DNA from: Magnaporthiopsis rhizophila
Taxonomy: Eukaryota > Ascomycota > Sordariomycetes > Magnaporthales > Magnaporthaceae
Direction of reading: 5' to 3'
Assembly: GCA_003049465.1 (NCBI GenBank)
Contig: PYSS01000054.1
Span: forward strand, 124,001 to 188,000
Length of the DNA stretch: 64,000 nt
Positions 12,175 to 23,199 of the stretch are shown here, piece by piece (the first letter of the stretch is position 1; every line of letters starts with the position of its first letter). A program made the position numbers and the translations under genes. The notes below the pieces were generated by a model. The model made no database searches and was not told the DNA's origin. It saw only the letters and a list, made by a program, of their open reading frames with translations.

Positions 12175-14648
12175 CCGGCACGCGGGAATGATGTGGTCTC
12201 TGGCGCGGCGAGCGACGTGTCGACGGACGGTGGAGCAGGGGGGTGGGCGGCCCGACTGGACGAAGGAATGGACGGCGATATGGTTGGGCGTGCTGCTGTC
12301 AGGGCCTAGGTTCGGTAGTTTGGATAGGCTGACGAAGGAATAAGGTAGGAAGGATAGTGAGTCGGAGGCCAGACGGAGAGAACCAGAATGGGAATGGCCG
12401 TCTGATGTTTGCAGCCGACGACAGACGGACTCGCACGCAGCTGGGATGGATGCAAAGCAATCTTGTGGTTGATGCAACGCTGATCGACGAAACTTCTTCT
12501 GGTCGGTCGGCTGAGGGGGGTGTTTCCCGAACGCAGTAGGTAGTGGTGCTCGGACCCCTGCGCTTGCTCTTTGGTGCTGGGCCCGGCTGTTCAAGCTCCG
12601 TCGTTGGCGAGGCGCGTGTTGCTGCTGCCGTTTTCTGAGAGCTGATAGCTCACAGAGCCTGGCCCCCGCCCAACGAGTCGGCCGCCCCACCTACGGTGGA
12701 AGGAGAGGGAGCAAGCGGCCAATGGGAGGCGAGAGATGGCCAGGGTGGGGTTGCGTTCCTTTGAAGGATGGTTGCTCTGCCAGCGCACGAACCCAGACCA
12801 GCGCCCTGCAAGGTCCGCTCCGAGTGGCTTGTCGTGCTTGCTCCCTGGTCAAAATTTGATGCGATCATCCCAGTCTCTGCGCCATCTTGGGAATGGTGGG
12901 GGACGGAAACCGGTGGAATTCACAAAAAGAAGCAACCAAGAGACACGCCAGTGCTTCAGGAATACGAATCCAGAAAGCAAAACCCCTTCTGGTGCGAGGT
13001 CCCCCGGCCCGAGCACACGACCATCTCACGCTGCGACCTGCATTCCCTCTTTGACAGCTTCATCTTTCTTCTTCTTCTCTCCAGCCCGTGCATCGACGCT
13101 GCTCGGCTCTGACAAACCGCGGAACAGGTTAATTGAACTCTCGGCTGTTTCTATGCACAAACCACCGAGTGGCCTGCTCCTGGTCAAGATACAATATGAA
13201 CCCTAAATCCCATACAACAGAAAAGGGGCGACGTTCACCTGGCAATAACAGCAAAACACATGGGCACGTGACAGCCCTCGCCGGCCCAAAGTCCCATCCC
13301 GCCGACCATGATTCGTGTGTGTTCCGGCAGTTAGGCTCCTCGGATGCGGCCCGGATCGCGAACGAAACCAAGCCCCTGCTTCCCACACCCGACCCAGACC
13401 GGCGGGCTTGTGCAGGGCGCGGAGGACATGGGCAGATATGCCGTTATGAACAGATGTGATTCCATAATTTTCCAAGGTGGGGGATGTTTCGGAAGTCTTC
13501 TGTTACGTCAAGATCCAAGAGGTGCTGTATGGGAAGACACGATCTGATCATCACGACATCCATTTACTCGAATTTCGCCACGGCAGATGCCGTGCCAGCC
13601 GATATATGCATCCAAGAACTGGCATAACTTGTTCTCGCCAAGCTTTGGACTTCTCGCCAAGCCTTGGTCGTCCTCGAGTGAGGGGAACAGAATATGCCGA
13701 GGGAGGCCAGGAACGAATCCTCCAAGTCTGACCAGCTTCTGTCAGCCCCAGCTTTCCTATCGAAAGTGCCAGCGAGTCCGGCACGTGCCGAACAGGAAAG
13801 CTGGATGGCATCATGCTGTGTCGCGTGTTCAAAAACGACCGGCCGCTAGTCTCTTGGGTATCCACGGCCCTCGAGCTGATATCGTCCGCTCGCGAGAGCG
13901 GGGAGCCAAGCGCCGGCTTGGTGGGCCGATGCCGAACGTCCCGGCCATGGCTTGCCGGCTTCGTCACCAAGCATAATGACAGCTAGGCAGCTTCAGCTTC
14001 CCAATGGCAGCCCGGAAGACCGGATTGAGCAAGTAAGATTGGTGGTAGAGGTGGGGTTGTTGGTCGCGCGTGAGCTCCGGCGTGGATTTATGGCAGCCAC
14101 GAAACAAACAAACAAACAAGAAAAAAAGAGCGAAGAGACGGGCGAGCTGCTGCGGAACCGGGAGCTAATAACGATGCCAATGTCGAAAAGAGCCGTCCGT
14201 CAGCCAGTCGAGCTGGCCATTTCCGGTCATCACTAAACTAGCCGATGTGTTTTCCTATTGACGTGTTACCTCCAGAGCTCCGGCCGCCCCCGCTGATGGC
14301 CGGTGATTCGTGGCCTCACTTTGCCCAGCGCGGGGACCCTCCCGAGCTTCTCGGTTGGTGCCACGGCCGTTGGGCAACAAACCTGACGGGAACCTTTGTG
14401 CGCCGTTCCCGATCTGCTTCCCGATCGCTGGGTTTAATAACGCCGCCCGTCGACATGTGCAGGCACCGTGATATCCTTACTACCACCAGCCTTGGAGTCG
14501 TAAATCACCTCATCGACGATATTGAGACATCCCAACGTTCCCAATGAGCCCTCATGTCCAAGCTCCGTCCTAATTCCTTGTAATAAAACCCATTTAAAAA
14601 AAAACCCTCTCCAAAGCAACAGCTTTGGTGGAACGAAAAAAAAAAAAA
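12175..14648. other. Intergenic region between divergent genes
   Basis: The minus strand is stop-free from 12690 to the uORF end, but the composition is unstructured and looks like 5' leader rather than coding sequence. An (AAAC)4 microsatellite sits near 14102-14119 and an A-run near 14636-14648 abuts the next start codon. I see no gene. Confidence 0.45.
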
Positions 14649-16576
14649 ATGTCCTTTCAGCAAGCCCCCATCTCGGCGCAGTACTCGCGGAGGCTGGTCA
14701 ACGACCGCCTCCCGACCTTTGTCTTTCAGGCCTGGTACTGCGACCGCGAGCTGTCGGATACGGAGCCCTACAACCAGAGACTGGCCCGCACCATCTGGGC
14801 GGACCCAGACCCGATGCTGATGGGCCTCGTGTTTGAGGGCCGGCGGGCCCAACCTAGGGATCTTTCGTTTGTTGCCCCTATTTCGGTATGATGCCTATAC
14901 AAGCTGCGGTCCTCTTTCATGACTTTGCGGTGAGAGAAAAAAGAAGAAAAAAAAAACTAACACAGCCCCTCCCACGCCCAGATCCGCGTGTATGCTCGTA
15001 ACTGCCTGAAAGAAACCGAGGGAGCCTTCTTTGAGCGCATCAACTGGCTCTGGGAGGTCGTGTTCCCCATCGCCGCCGAGCGGTTTCTCGGAAACCTGGG
15101 CCTGAGCCCCGAGTTCTTCAACATGCACGCCGAGGCCAGCGACGGCGTCCGCATCGACAAATACACCCGCATGGCCGTGGCCAACAAGGTGAATCAGCAG
15201 ATGGGACGGCTGCGGCTCGACAAAGCCGAGGCGTATTCGACGGCGGAACTCGTGGATGGGGTGTGAGTTTGATCCGTTCGTCGTGTTATTGCACCCAAAT
15301 TATCGCCAAACCTAACGTCCCTATCTACGTCAGCCTTCTTGCGGCATCGGCCCTGAAGCCGGTTGTCTCGAGTGCACTCTCCTCTCTCGCGGGCATGGCA
15401 GCGAACCTCACGCCGGCCCCACTCAAGAAGAAGATGTTTGCCGCACCACCGCCGGAAAAGCCTCAACGTGCCCAACAGGTCTACTCCCCATGCTCGTGCT
15501 CGTGCTTGAGCAAACACAGCGAGAGTCCGTCGTCGACTTTCATCACGGAACCTTGCGAGAGTCAAGTTGAGGATGTGCACCACCAAGTGCATGGCGACAA
15601 CTGGGATGATGTGAACCAGGCCTTTGCCAACCTTGTCAGTCCCCACGACGACCCCTTCCTCTGTCATGGAAGGTCGCTGCTGGCTAACCGCACGGAAACT
15701 AGATCTCGGATCGCCAATCCATGGAGGAGTGCGAATGGCGCAGCGCCTCGACAGCTGTGGCGTCGGCGGCGTTTCCGAGGCACTGCAAAGAGTTCAAGAA
15801 TAAGTTCGGGCAGGTCAAGGCCCGGTGGAACAGCCCAGGTACGTTCTTGTCCACTGCATCCGAGCCTTCCTTTTACTGACGCCTTCCCAAGAGGGCGCCC
15901 TAGACTCCGGCCTTGAGACGCACTTCCTCTGGAAGGCCGTGTCCGAGATGAGCGACCTGGCCCGCATCTACTGCCAGCTGCTGCGCACCATCACGTCCGA
16001 GGAGACGCACCACGAGGCCATCAAGGACCACCAACTCGGCGCCATCGGCAACACCACCACCGCCATCGGCATCGCCTGCGGCACCGGCATGCTGGCCTAC
16101 CGCTCCGTCATGTCCTTTGCCCGCAACAAATCCGGCTGGGGCGTCGCGCTGGCGGGGGGAGCTGTTGCCGCGGCTGCGGTGGCTGCGGTGCCGGGCAAGA
16201 AGGCCTATGGGCACTTTATCGGCATGCGGACGTGTCGGAAGCGTGAGTCGACCGGACCCAACCATGCATCCCTCATAGCAACCGACGGCTGACACAATTA
16301 TTGTCTGCAGTCGACGACGACTGCGAGACCTTCAGGCAGGAGTTTGGCGACCTCATGCGCGTCACGGCGCTCTGCTTCGCCGCCTCGACGGGCTACGCGG
16401 CGAGGTTCAAGTGCAGCCCGGACGCAAAGGAGTCGTTCCTCAAGAGCTTCGGCGTCGACCTGGAGAAGGTCGGGCAGGAGGAGTACCAAAAGGAACAGAT
16501 CAAGAGCCGGGTCAGGAGCATGGGCACGGCGTACGAGACTCTGGCGCAGACGCTGGACATTATCGAGAAGAGCTGA
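14649..16576 (+). CDS. Unrecognised six-exon protein with an Ala/Gly-rich hydrophobic segment
   Basis: I do not recognise the family. Exons are 14649-14885, 14982-15262, 15334-15634, 15703-15838, 15892-16242 and 16311-16576. All introns are GT-AG and every junction keeps frame, giving 523 residues. The start MSFQQAPISAQY follows an A-rich leader. The N-terminal half is rich in aromatic and charged residues (FFERINWLWEVVFPIAAERF, LGLSPEFFNMHAEASDGVRI). The middle is Ser/Cys-rich and probably disordered. The C-terminal part holds two hydrophobic stretches, IGNTTTAIGIACGTGMLAY and GVALAGGAVAAAAVAAVP, long enough to insert in or associate with a membrane, then an acidic helical tail. There is no signal peptide. 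The start of exon 3 and the 15635-15702 intron are the least certain parts. The intact frame over six exons argues for a real gene. Confidence 0.72.
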
Positions 16577-17517
16577 CGGGTCCGAGGCATTCTCAGTATT
16601 GGTTTTTCTTTGTCTTGACATGCACATTTAGCGGGCGGCCATTTTCTTCTGTTTTTCGTTGGCGTTCAGGTAGCTGCTTGATGTTATCGTAGGAGCCATA
16701 CCCAGATTTTGTACCAGGTCAATACATAAGACACATAAAAATCGCTTCCTTTCGTCCCCCTCACCAAAACGAGGCCAAGAGCGCTGGTCTGACAAGCTTA
16801 GATCGCCAAGGAGCTTTGGGGCTAAGCTTCTGGGGCAGCGTGAGGAGCGGGGATTTTCTGGAGGGGTTCCGGGCGCAGTTGGTAAGCGGCTCCTTCGATC
16901 CAGGTCGCAGTTTGATACAAAGAGATTGAGGGAAGATTTGGACAGAGACAGCTGGGAGGTCCGCTGCACCACGGGATTCCCTGTTTGGGCCATGACGTAG
17001 CGCCATTAGGTAGCCCTGTGCCATCATCACTCGCCGTACGGGATCTGGGTGAACTGAAGGGACCCGACGTCAGCCCCTGTACGCGCAACGGCAATAGCAA
17101 GCCTTTGATTAGGTCGACCAAGGCAGTCCCATATTAATCGGAAGGACAACGCATGGAACCTTGAAGCAATCTAGATGCAAATTCCAAGGCAGCGGCGGGC
17201 CAAACCCGTCATTGCCGCCGCTAGGGCGGTACCTATATTCCGGGAAGGACTACCGTCGGGTAGCGTTCGTCATGCGCTAGCGTGAACGGGGACCGCCGCT
17301 ATGGAAGGCGCCTTGGATCGAAAGCTTGTACTGTACGTTCAAATGTTGCCAGTGACGTCAGACGTTTGCCTCCACTGCTGCGATATCTCGAGTACAAAAC
17401 AAATACCAAACCCGACTGTCTCCCGTCGCTCTCGTTTCCTTCAACCCAAGCACTCAAGCTCCTCAATCTATAAACACAACAAATACACCGTCACCACAAA
17501 CCAACACCTCCGAAACC
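16577..17517. other. Intergenic region
   Basis: No supported gene. A minus-strand open frame of 121 codons at 16628-16993 has no recognisable features. The last ~120 bases before the next ATG are C/A/T-rich with many CA steps, like a fungal 5' leader. Confidence 0.4.
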
Positions 17518-17881
17518 ATGGACTTCAGCGGCAACAAGAACAACAACACCATGACCTCGGGCCAGCCAGCTGCAGGTACCGAGAAGTCGGACATGGGCGA
17601 CAAGGGTAAATGACTGAAGCCTGGGGAATCATCGCTCTGCGTTCCTTGGTCGCGTGCTGACGTCAATCCGACCAGCCTTTGACTTTGCCGCCAAGAAGGC
17701 GGGCCACCCCGTCGACCGCAACACGGGCGAGAAGGTCACGGATGCCGCCCGCGGCGCCTACGAGAAGGTTACCGGGTACGTTCTTCGCTGTCGTTTCCGG
17801 GCTGGGCTGCCTTGACGGGACGATGCTGATCTCGGATCTTCACTTCACAGAAAGCAGGTCAACCCCAAGGTCTCGAACTAG
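17518..17881 (+). CDS. Conserved small fungal protein (72 residues)
   Basis: Exons 17518-17605, 17676-17775 and 17851-17881 are joined by two short GT-AG introns and encode MDFSGNKNNN... ending ...KQVNPKVSN. The core AFDFAAKKAGHPVDRNTGE followed by KVTDAARGAYEKVTGK resembles small abundant hydrophilic proteins found across Pezizomycotina, but I cannot name a domain or function. The N-terminal ~25 residues are Asn/Gly/Ser-rich and probably unstructured. Two introns in a 219-nt reading frame and a CA-rich leader are typical of highly expressed small fungal genes. Because the frame is so short and split, it is easily missed by ORF scans. Confidence 0.78.
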
Positions 17882-18521
17882 AAGCATGCTACGAACTTGG
17901 CGCACAGTAGTACTTGTACGATAGCCTAGAGTCGAGGAATCCATGACCACGCACTCATAGCACCCGAATCAAAAGTAAAACATCAAGCTGGATAGACCAT
18001 CCCGATGATCTTTTGATGTGTTCGGAATTTGCAAGTGACCCGGGCCATGCCGCCCCCGGCAGTCAGGATCCCGAACCTCGCTGGGTGGCTGCTGGACTGA
18101 TGAAGCACTGATTCGATTCGTGACAAAAATGGGCCACAAAACAATCTCGAAAGATGCTGTGTTATCCAGAAAAGTCGCAAATACAAGCACTACGCAGATG
18201 CCAAAAAAAAAAAAAAAAAAAAAAAAATTCCCATTTACTGCCTGGACTCCGCCCATTGCAAAAGTAAAAATAAACAAGAAAAAAGTCGGCGGCATTTCGT
18301 ACAGATACCGTCCCGTTCCCTACCCAGCGTACAAGGCCACGCTTTCCCGGAGCCTCCTCCGGGTCTCAGCACTTGAAGCCCGAAAGTCATGACAGGTGAA
18401 TATGAGAATAGTAGGGAAAACATTAAAAAGATGCAGAATATCCAGAAATAAGAAGGCCCGGGTAAGAAAAAAAATAAACGACCAGATTTGCACAAAGAGG
18501 CGGATGGAGCCGACTCGACTG
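17882..18521. other. Convergent intergenic region with a 25-nt poly(A) tract
   Basis: No gene is visible. A run of about 25 A lies at 18203-18227, followed by further A-rich sequence to ~18290. It separates the small protein gene (+) from the membrane protein gene (-). Confidence 0.5.
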
Positions 18522-19156
18522 TTATGCGCCGTTGTCGGCAAAGACCTGGTAGGCAATGACCATAATCCAGAGCAGGAAGATCTGCCCTATTAGGGCAAAG
18601 GCGAAGACGGCTTGCCACGACTGGCCTGTGCGAGGAAAGAAAGCTTGTTAATAAGGGGACATTTGGGAGCTACGGCAACGGGCAAAAACTCACATATACT
18701 CCTCTGCTCCAACCATGCCAGCGTCTGCAGTGTCTGACCAGTCGGGTTCTGCGTAAAGACGGCGACGTTGCAGTTTGTGCTGACGGAGCCCGACGGACCC
18801 CACAGCTCGACCGAGACGACGACGAGCCCTACCATCCACATGACGAACAGGATGAAGCCGCCGATCATGACGATGGAGGGGAGCAGCCGGCGCGAGAAGA
18901 TGAGGTACAGCAGCATGATGATGAAGGCGATGACCAGGCTCCCGACGATGATGTAGTAGGTGAAGTACCACGGGATGGGCAGCAGCAGCTGGGACTGGAC
19001 GCCGAGAAAGGTCGAAAACACACCGACGATGGTGCATGCCGCGATCAGCATCACCAGCATCCAGACGTTGAGCTGCACGGCCGGCCAGTGGTAGCGCACC
19101 ACGCGCTCGATGTGCCGGCTCTCGACGAAGTAGCCGCTTGTTACTGTTGATGCCAT
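18522..19156 (-). CDS. Four-pass membrane protein, MARVEL-like
   Basis: Exon 1 is 19156-18694 and exon 2 18625-18522, with a GTGAGT...CACAG intron between, encoding 188 residues. Four hydrophobic helices are visible: ~28-50 (NVWMLVMLIAACTIVGVF), ~58-82 (YIIVGSLVIAFIIMLLYLIF), ~88-115 (SIVMIGGFILFVMWMVGLVV) and ~155-180 (FALIGQIFLLWIMVIAYQVF). A polar loop with three Cys lies between helices 3 and 4. The size, topology and short charged N-terminus resemble fungal MARVEL-domain proteins of the plasma membrane, but the assignment rests on overall pattern, not on a diagnostic motif. Exon 2 supplies the whole fourth helix, which supports the splice model. Confidence 0.78.
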
Positions 19157-21024
19157 GGTGGCGGTGTGTGATGGAAGGTGGTATCGAGGAGGAGATAGAT
19201 GTTGGTAGACCAAGAGTTGTGGCTTTTAGTACCGATCGATCGATTCGACCGTCGTGGGAAAGCCCGTGGGCCCGCGAAGGGGTGGAGGAAAGGCCCAGGC
19301 GGGCCGTCAAAGATGTGTATGTCGGCTCGAACGCAGGTAGGGCGACGTTGTAGAAAGGTACGTGCGACGGCTCGAGGGACTGCTTGTGATTTCGGGCGGA
19401 TACGACGAAAGGTTCGATGGAGGGTTTGCGTTGCACAGCCAATATGGGACGGAAGCAAAAGCCGCGCGGCTCGCGGCAAAGTTTTTCGCGAGGTTTTGTT
19501 TTGTTATACTGCAAAAAACAACCGGGTGCTGGAATAGCCGCCTCTTGAGCGGGCCGAGGTTCGCGATATCGAAGGGCAGAGGCGGTTCGGCGTCGAATCG
19601 GATTGAATTTGGGTGCCCGCGGCTGCGATGCAGAGCGCGGCGCGCAGCCGAACGCACCAGAGAGGGGAAGTTGGCCGGGCAATCAGGGGAAACCACCCAG
19701 GCGCTAAGGGAGCAAGAAACCGCTGGGGGTTTCAATCGGCAAGCTACCGGCGTCACTTGATCAATGGCAACGAAGGGAAGAAATAGCAATGGCAGCACAA
19801 AAAGACTGCTGGGCCAGAGAGCGATTTCTGCAGGCGATAAAAAAAAAAATAAAAAATAAAAATTAAAAAAAACGGTCCACGTCGATGAGCGCAGTGCAGG
19901 CTGCCACGTCTCAATGGTCTTCGGATGGAAGGAGCGCAGCTGGGTGCAGGGTGGATCAATTGGGCCGCGACGTTTTCGATCGGCTGCTCCAAACAGGGCG
20001 TCGCGAGCTGCGAGTGAGGTGGCGGCCAACGGACGTGTTTGTGGTCGTTTTGCGCTGAAAAAGGAAAACAAACCATGAAAGATGGGAGGATGGAGGATGG
20101 AGACAAAACAGGTGGAGAGCAGGTTCAACAAATCCAATTTCCCGTCATGACGACCCAAATAAAAAGTGCAGTTCGGGTAACGTCAATTACAACCCGCATA
20201 ATCGGACATATCTCCGTCTTTTATATAACCTTTCAGTTTCCTCTGCTTTCAGTTTCCTCTGCTTTCAGTTTCCTCTGCTTTCAGTTTCCTCTGCTTTCCC
20301 AATTCCTAAACCCATTTTCCATTTTCCTTATCTTTCCACCTTTTTGTATCATCCCGCTCCTATTCGGCGCTTGTTGTTTCTCTGCTTGTGTAGCCCACAC
20401 CGAGTAACAGCCCTCATTCGGGGCCTTGACCAGGCCCGAGGGTCGTCGCAACATGGGCAATCAATGACGGCCTCGAGTTGTCTGGGTGAGATGCGACAGG
20501 GGGTGCTCGGTATATTCGTTGCTCGGACTGGGCCCGGGCGCCGGGGAAGGAGGGGCTGTCTTGGCGGGCTGTCTCCCAATCCATGCAGAGATCCATTCAT
20601 GTCGGATTGAAAAGTCTCGTTTATCACCCAACGAACAAAATTGATCCCACGGAGCTGTCAACATCTCGCCGGCACATGCATATCTGCGCTGGCAGCTCAA
20701 GCCATGTGCGGGTGGAGAACTGAGCTGCCCTAGTTCGGGATAGCAGTGCAAGTGCAGCCCGTGATGTGTCCAGTCGCCAGGCACAGCGGAGCTCTTGTGG
20801 ACCGCCGAGGCAGGGATGAGCAGACTCGTGATGGGTTCAATGTTACGTATGTAGGCTACCTTATATATAAAGTCCAATTTCAAGTCTACTTTTATCCAAC
20901 ACCGACGCCAATGCACATGAGTAAACAAGAAACCCGTGCAGTACCAGCCGGCAAAAGGGCAAGTCATCAGTCGTCCAGAGATGAGGAACCCAAAACTCAA
21001 AAACCCAGGTCCAGACCCAGACAT
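19157..21024. other. Intergenic region with a minisatellite
   Basis: No supported gene. It contains A/T-rich runs at 19838-19872 and a 16-bp tandem repeat listed separately. Long open frames on the minus strand at 19307-20158 have no recognisable protein features. Confidence 0.45.
20230..20298. repeat. 16-bp tandem repeat, four perfect copies
   Basis: The unit CTTTCAGTTTCCTCTG is repeated four times head to tail from 20230, followed by a partial fifth copy (CTTTCC). It is pyrimidine-rich on the + strand and intergenic. Confidence 0.9.
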
Positions 21025-22165
21025 CTACAGCAGGCTTTCACCCAGCGCACACCGGACCAGCGAGCAGCCGGCCCTAACGGTCTCGTGGGCCCCGAGATCC
21101 TGGTCGGAGGCCAGGCTGGGGTTGACCTCGACCAGGTCGACGGCCACCAGCTGGCCCGTCTCGTGCACGCTCTCGCAGATAAAGTCGCCCTCTCGCAGCG
21201 TCAGCCCGCCGCGGACGGGGGTGCCCGTGCTTGGCGCCCACATGGGGTCCAGGGCGTCGACGTCGAACGACAGGTGGATCGGGGTGTCGATGCCGATGTG
21301 CGCCAGCGCCATCTCCATGACGCGGCCGATGCCGTAGCGGTCAATGTCGAACATGCTAAAGGCCTTGATCTTGTTGTCGCGCAGGATCTTCTTCTCGCCC
21401 GGGTCCACGTCGCGCAGGCCGATGTAGACGAGCTTGGACAGGCTCAGGCGGTGCTCGTCCTTGATCCAGCCAAAATACTCCTCCCTGTCCTCGCTCGCGA
21501 GCCCCGTCAGGAACGAGACGGGCATACCGTGGATGTTGCCGCTGTCGCTCGTCTCGGGCGTGTTGATGTCGGCGTGCGCGTCCACCCAGATGACGGCCAC
21601 CTCGCGCCGGCCCTCGAACCGCTCGCGCACGCCCTTGGCCACCCCCGCGATGGTGCCGATGGCGATGCTGTGGTCGCCGCCCAGCGTCAGCACCATGCGG
21701 CCCTCGCGCGCGTGCGCGTAAGTCTGCTCGGCTATGCGCCGCGTCACCGCCGACACGGCCAGCGGCTTCTTCATCTTGCGGTACTCCGGGTCGGATGCCG
21801 GCTCCAGATCCCGATAGAGGTGTACAGTGTCGTGTCCGTGCAGCCTGTAGCCGAGCTCATCGTGCAGTTGTGTAAGGAGGCCCGACTCGATTAGGGCGGC
21901 GGGCGCGGCGTCAACGCCGGGCTTGCACTGGGGAGAGAGCAAAAACGTGCTCGTGTTAGCTATATGCCATGAGCGGGACTGCCAGGAAGCGAGCAGAGCA
22001 AGATAGAAAACGCACCTGACCCCCAGAGAAGCCGACGGCTACGACGCCGAGGTCCTCTGGGTTGGAGAGAAACTTGGATGTGACCATGGTGGTGAGCTTG
22101 ACAGGTGGCGTCTGGGAGAGGTCGGGCTTGACGCTGGGCGTCCCGTTCCCGTTCGAAGAAGACAT
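21025..22165 (-). CDS. Arginase
   Basis: Hydrolyses L-arginine to ornithine and urea in nitrogen catabolism; a binuclear Mn enzyme. Exon 1 is 22165-22016 (50 codons), the intron 22015-21928 (GTGCGT...CCCAG) and exon 2 21927-21025, giving 350 residues against about 300-350 for the family. All metal and catalytic signatures are present in order: LTLGGDHSIAIGT, VIWVDAHADINTP, GNIHGMPVSF (substrate loop) and LSFDVDALDPMWAPSTGTP, then GGLTLREG and VAVDLVEVNP. The intron falls just before CKPGVDAAPAAL, after the conserved GFSGGQ. There is no mitochondrial presequence; the N-terminus MSSSNGNGTPSVKPDLS is polar, so cytosolic location is inferred. The gene stands alone, with no urease or ornithine aminotransferase nearby. 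Confidence 0.96.
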
Positions 22166-23199
22166 TGGGGCAAGCGTCGCTAATATAGGGCTCTCTCGGA
22201 CCTCGGGGAAAGGCCGGCAGGCAAAGGTCCGGGGATCGCAGGCCGCGGACGAGTCTGACGGGCGGGTAAGGTGAGACAAGGAGAGGTGAAAAAAAAATAT
22301 GGGGAACAAAGGACAGGGGAGCTTGTACTGTAGCTGCTTTTGGCGGAAGGGCCGGAGGACAGAGACGGCGGCTGTCGGAGCTGTACCAGGGTGAGGGTAT
22401 AATGCCGTGTGGGCAACGGCGACGACAATGGCAGGGTCCAGGGACTAATAGACCAGGGAGCAGGCTCGAGATCTGACGGGCGCCGCGGCGTGGGCTTTTT
22501 GTCGGTTTGCGAGGCCTCGATGGCGGCATTCGAGGCTCAACTGGCCCGTGACGGCAGGTGGGGCCCAGCCGCCAGTGCGGCGGCCACTGTGGGCGGTGAA
22601 GACGGCGGCTTAGATGCGCCTTACCCCTAAGTGCAGGTGGCCCGAAGATGTGTGACACGGTCGGTCACGTTTCGGGACCGACGCATTGCGATCGAAGCCA
22701 AGGGCCGACTCGGCAGATGCAGCGAAGACAGGGTGCTGACTCAACCGTTTGCGGTCTTTTGTCGAGTCGCTGTGCTGCTGGCTGGTGCTGACGCAGCTGT
22801 TGGAGCAGGAGTGAGTGCATTCTGGGTTCCACGTGCAGCAATCGGAAGTCGCGGCTAGATTGGATTTAATTCGTCGTTATAGCGCAGCTGTAGCTGGGGT
22901 CCATGCCGGTCGGCTGCTGTACTGTCAGGTTCCATCACATGTATGTCCCTGAGCCGATCTGCGGTCAAGTTTTCTGGAAGCGGTCAGCTCGACTTGAGCA
23001 GGAACGGTCGTCGGTGGTGGGCTGTACCCCTGTAAGCGATGACGGCATTGCGCCGAGCCCAGCCGGCGATAGCCAGGGCCGCACCGTGCGAAAAAAAAAA
23101 CCAAGCTGACAAAGATCTGAATAGCACGTGGTCTCGCGCTTCAGCTTCCATTCTTTTTACATAAACGCTACAAACACCAGACACCTGACCTCTTTTCTA
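22166..23199. other. Intergenic region
   Basis: Upstream DNA of arginase followed by the 3' side of the glycosyltransferase gene. The T-rich minus-strand leader before the arginase ATG includes TTTTTTTTCACC near 22285-22297. No gene seen. Confidence 0.4.

Noticed and set aside
12136..12690. 184-codon stop-free minus-strand stretch ending at the apsB-like start
   Set aside because: It has no domain, and reading through as an N-terminal extension is blocked by the TGA that overlaps the main ATG. Only the terminal 13-codon uORF is kept as a regulatory candidate.
16628..16993. Minus-strand ORF of 121 codons beginning with ATG
   Set aside because: No conserved motifs, biased or anchored sequence, and it lies in the 3' flank of a gene; probably chance.
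20746..21894. 382-codon + strand open frame rich in Val/Ala/Asp/His
   Set aside because: Antisense of arginase exon 2, which has all catalytic motifs on the minus strand.
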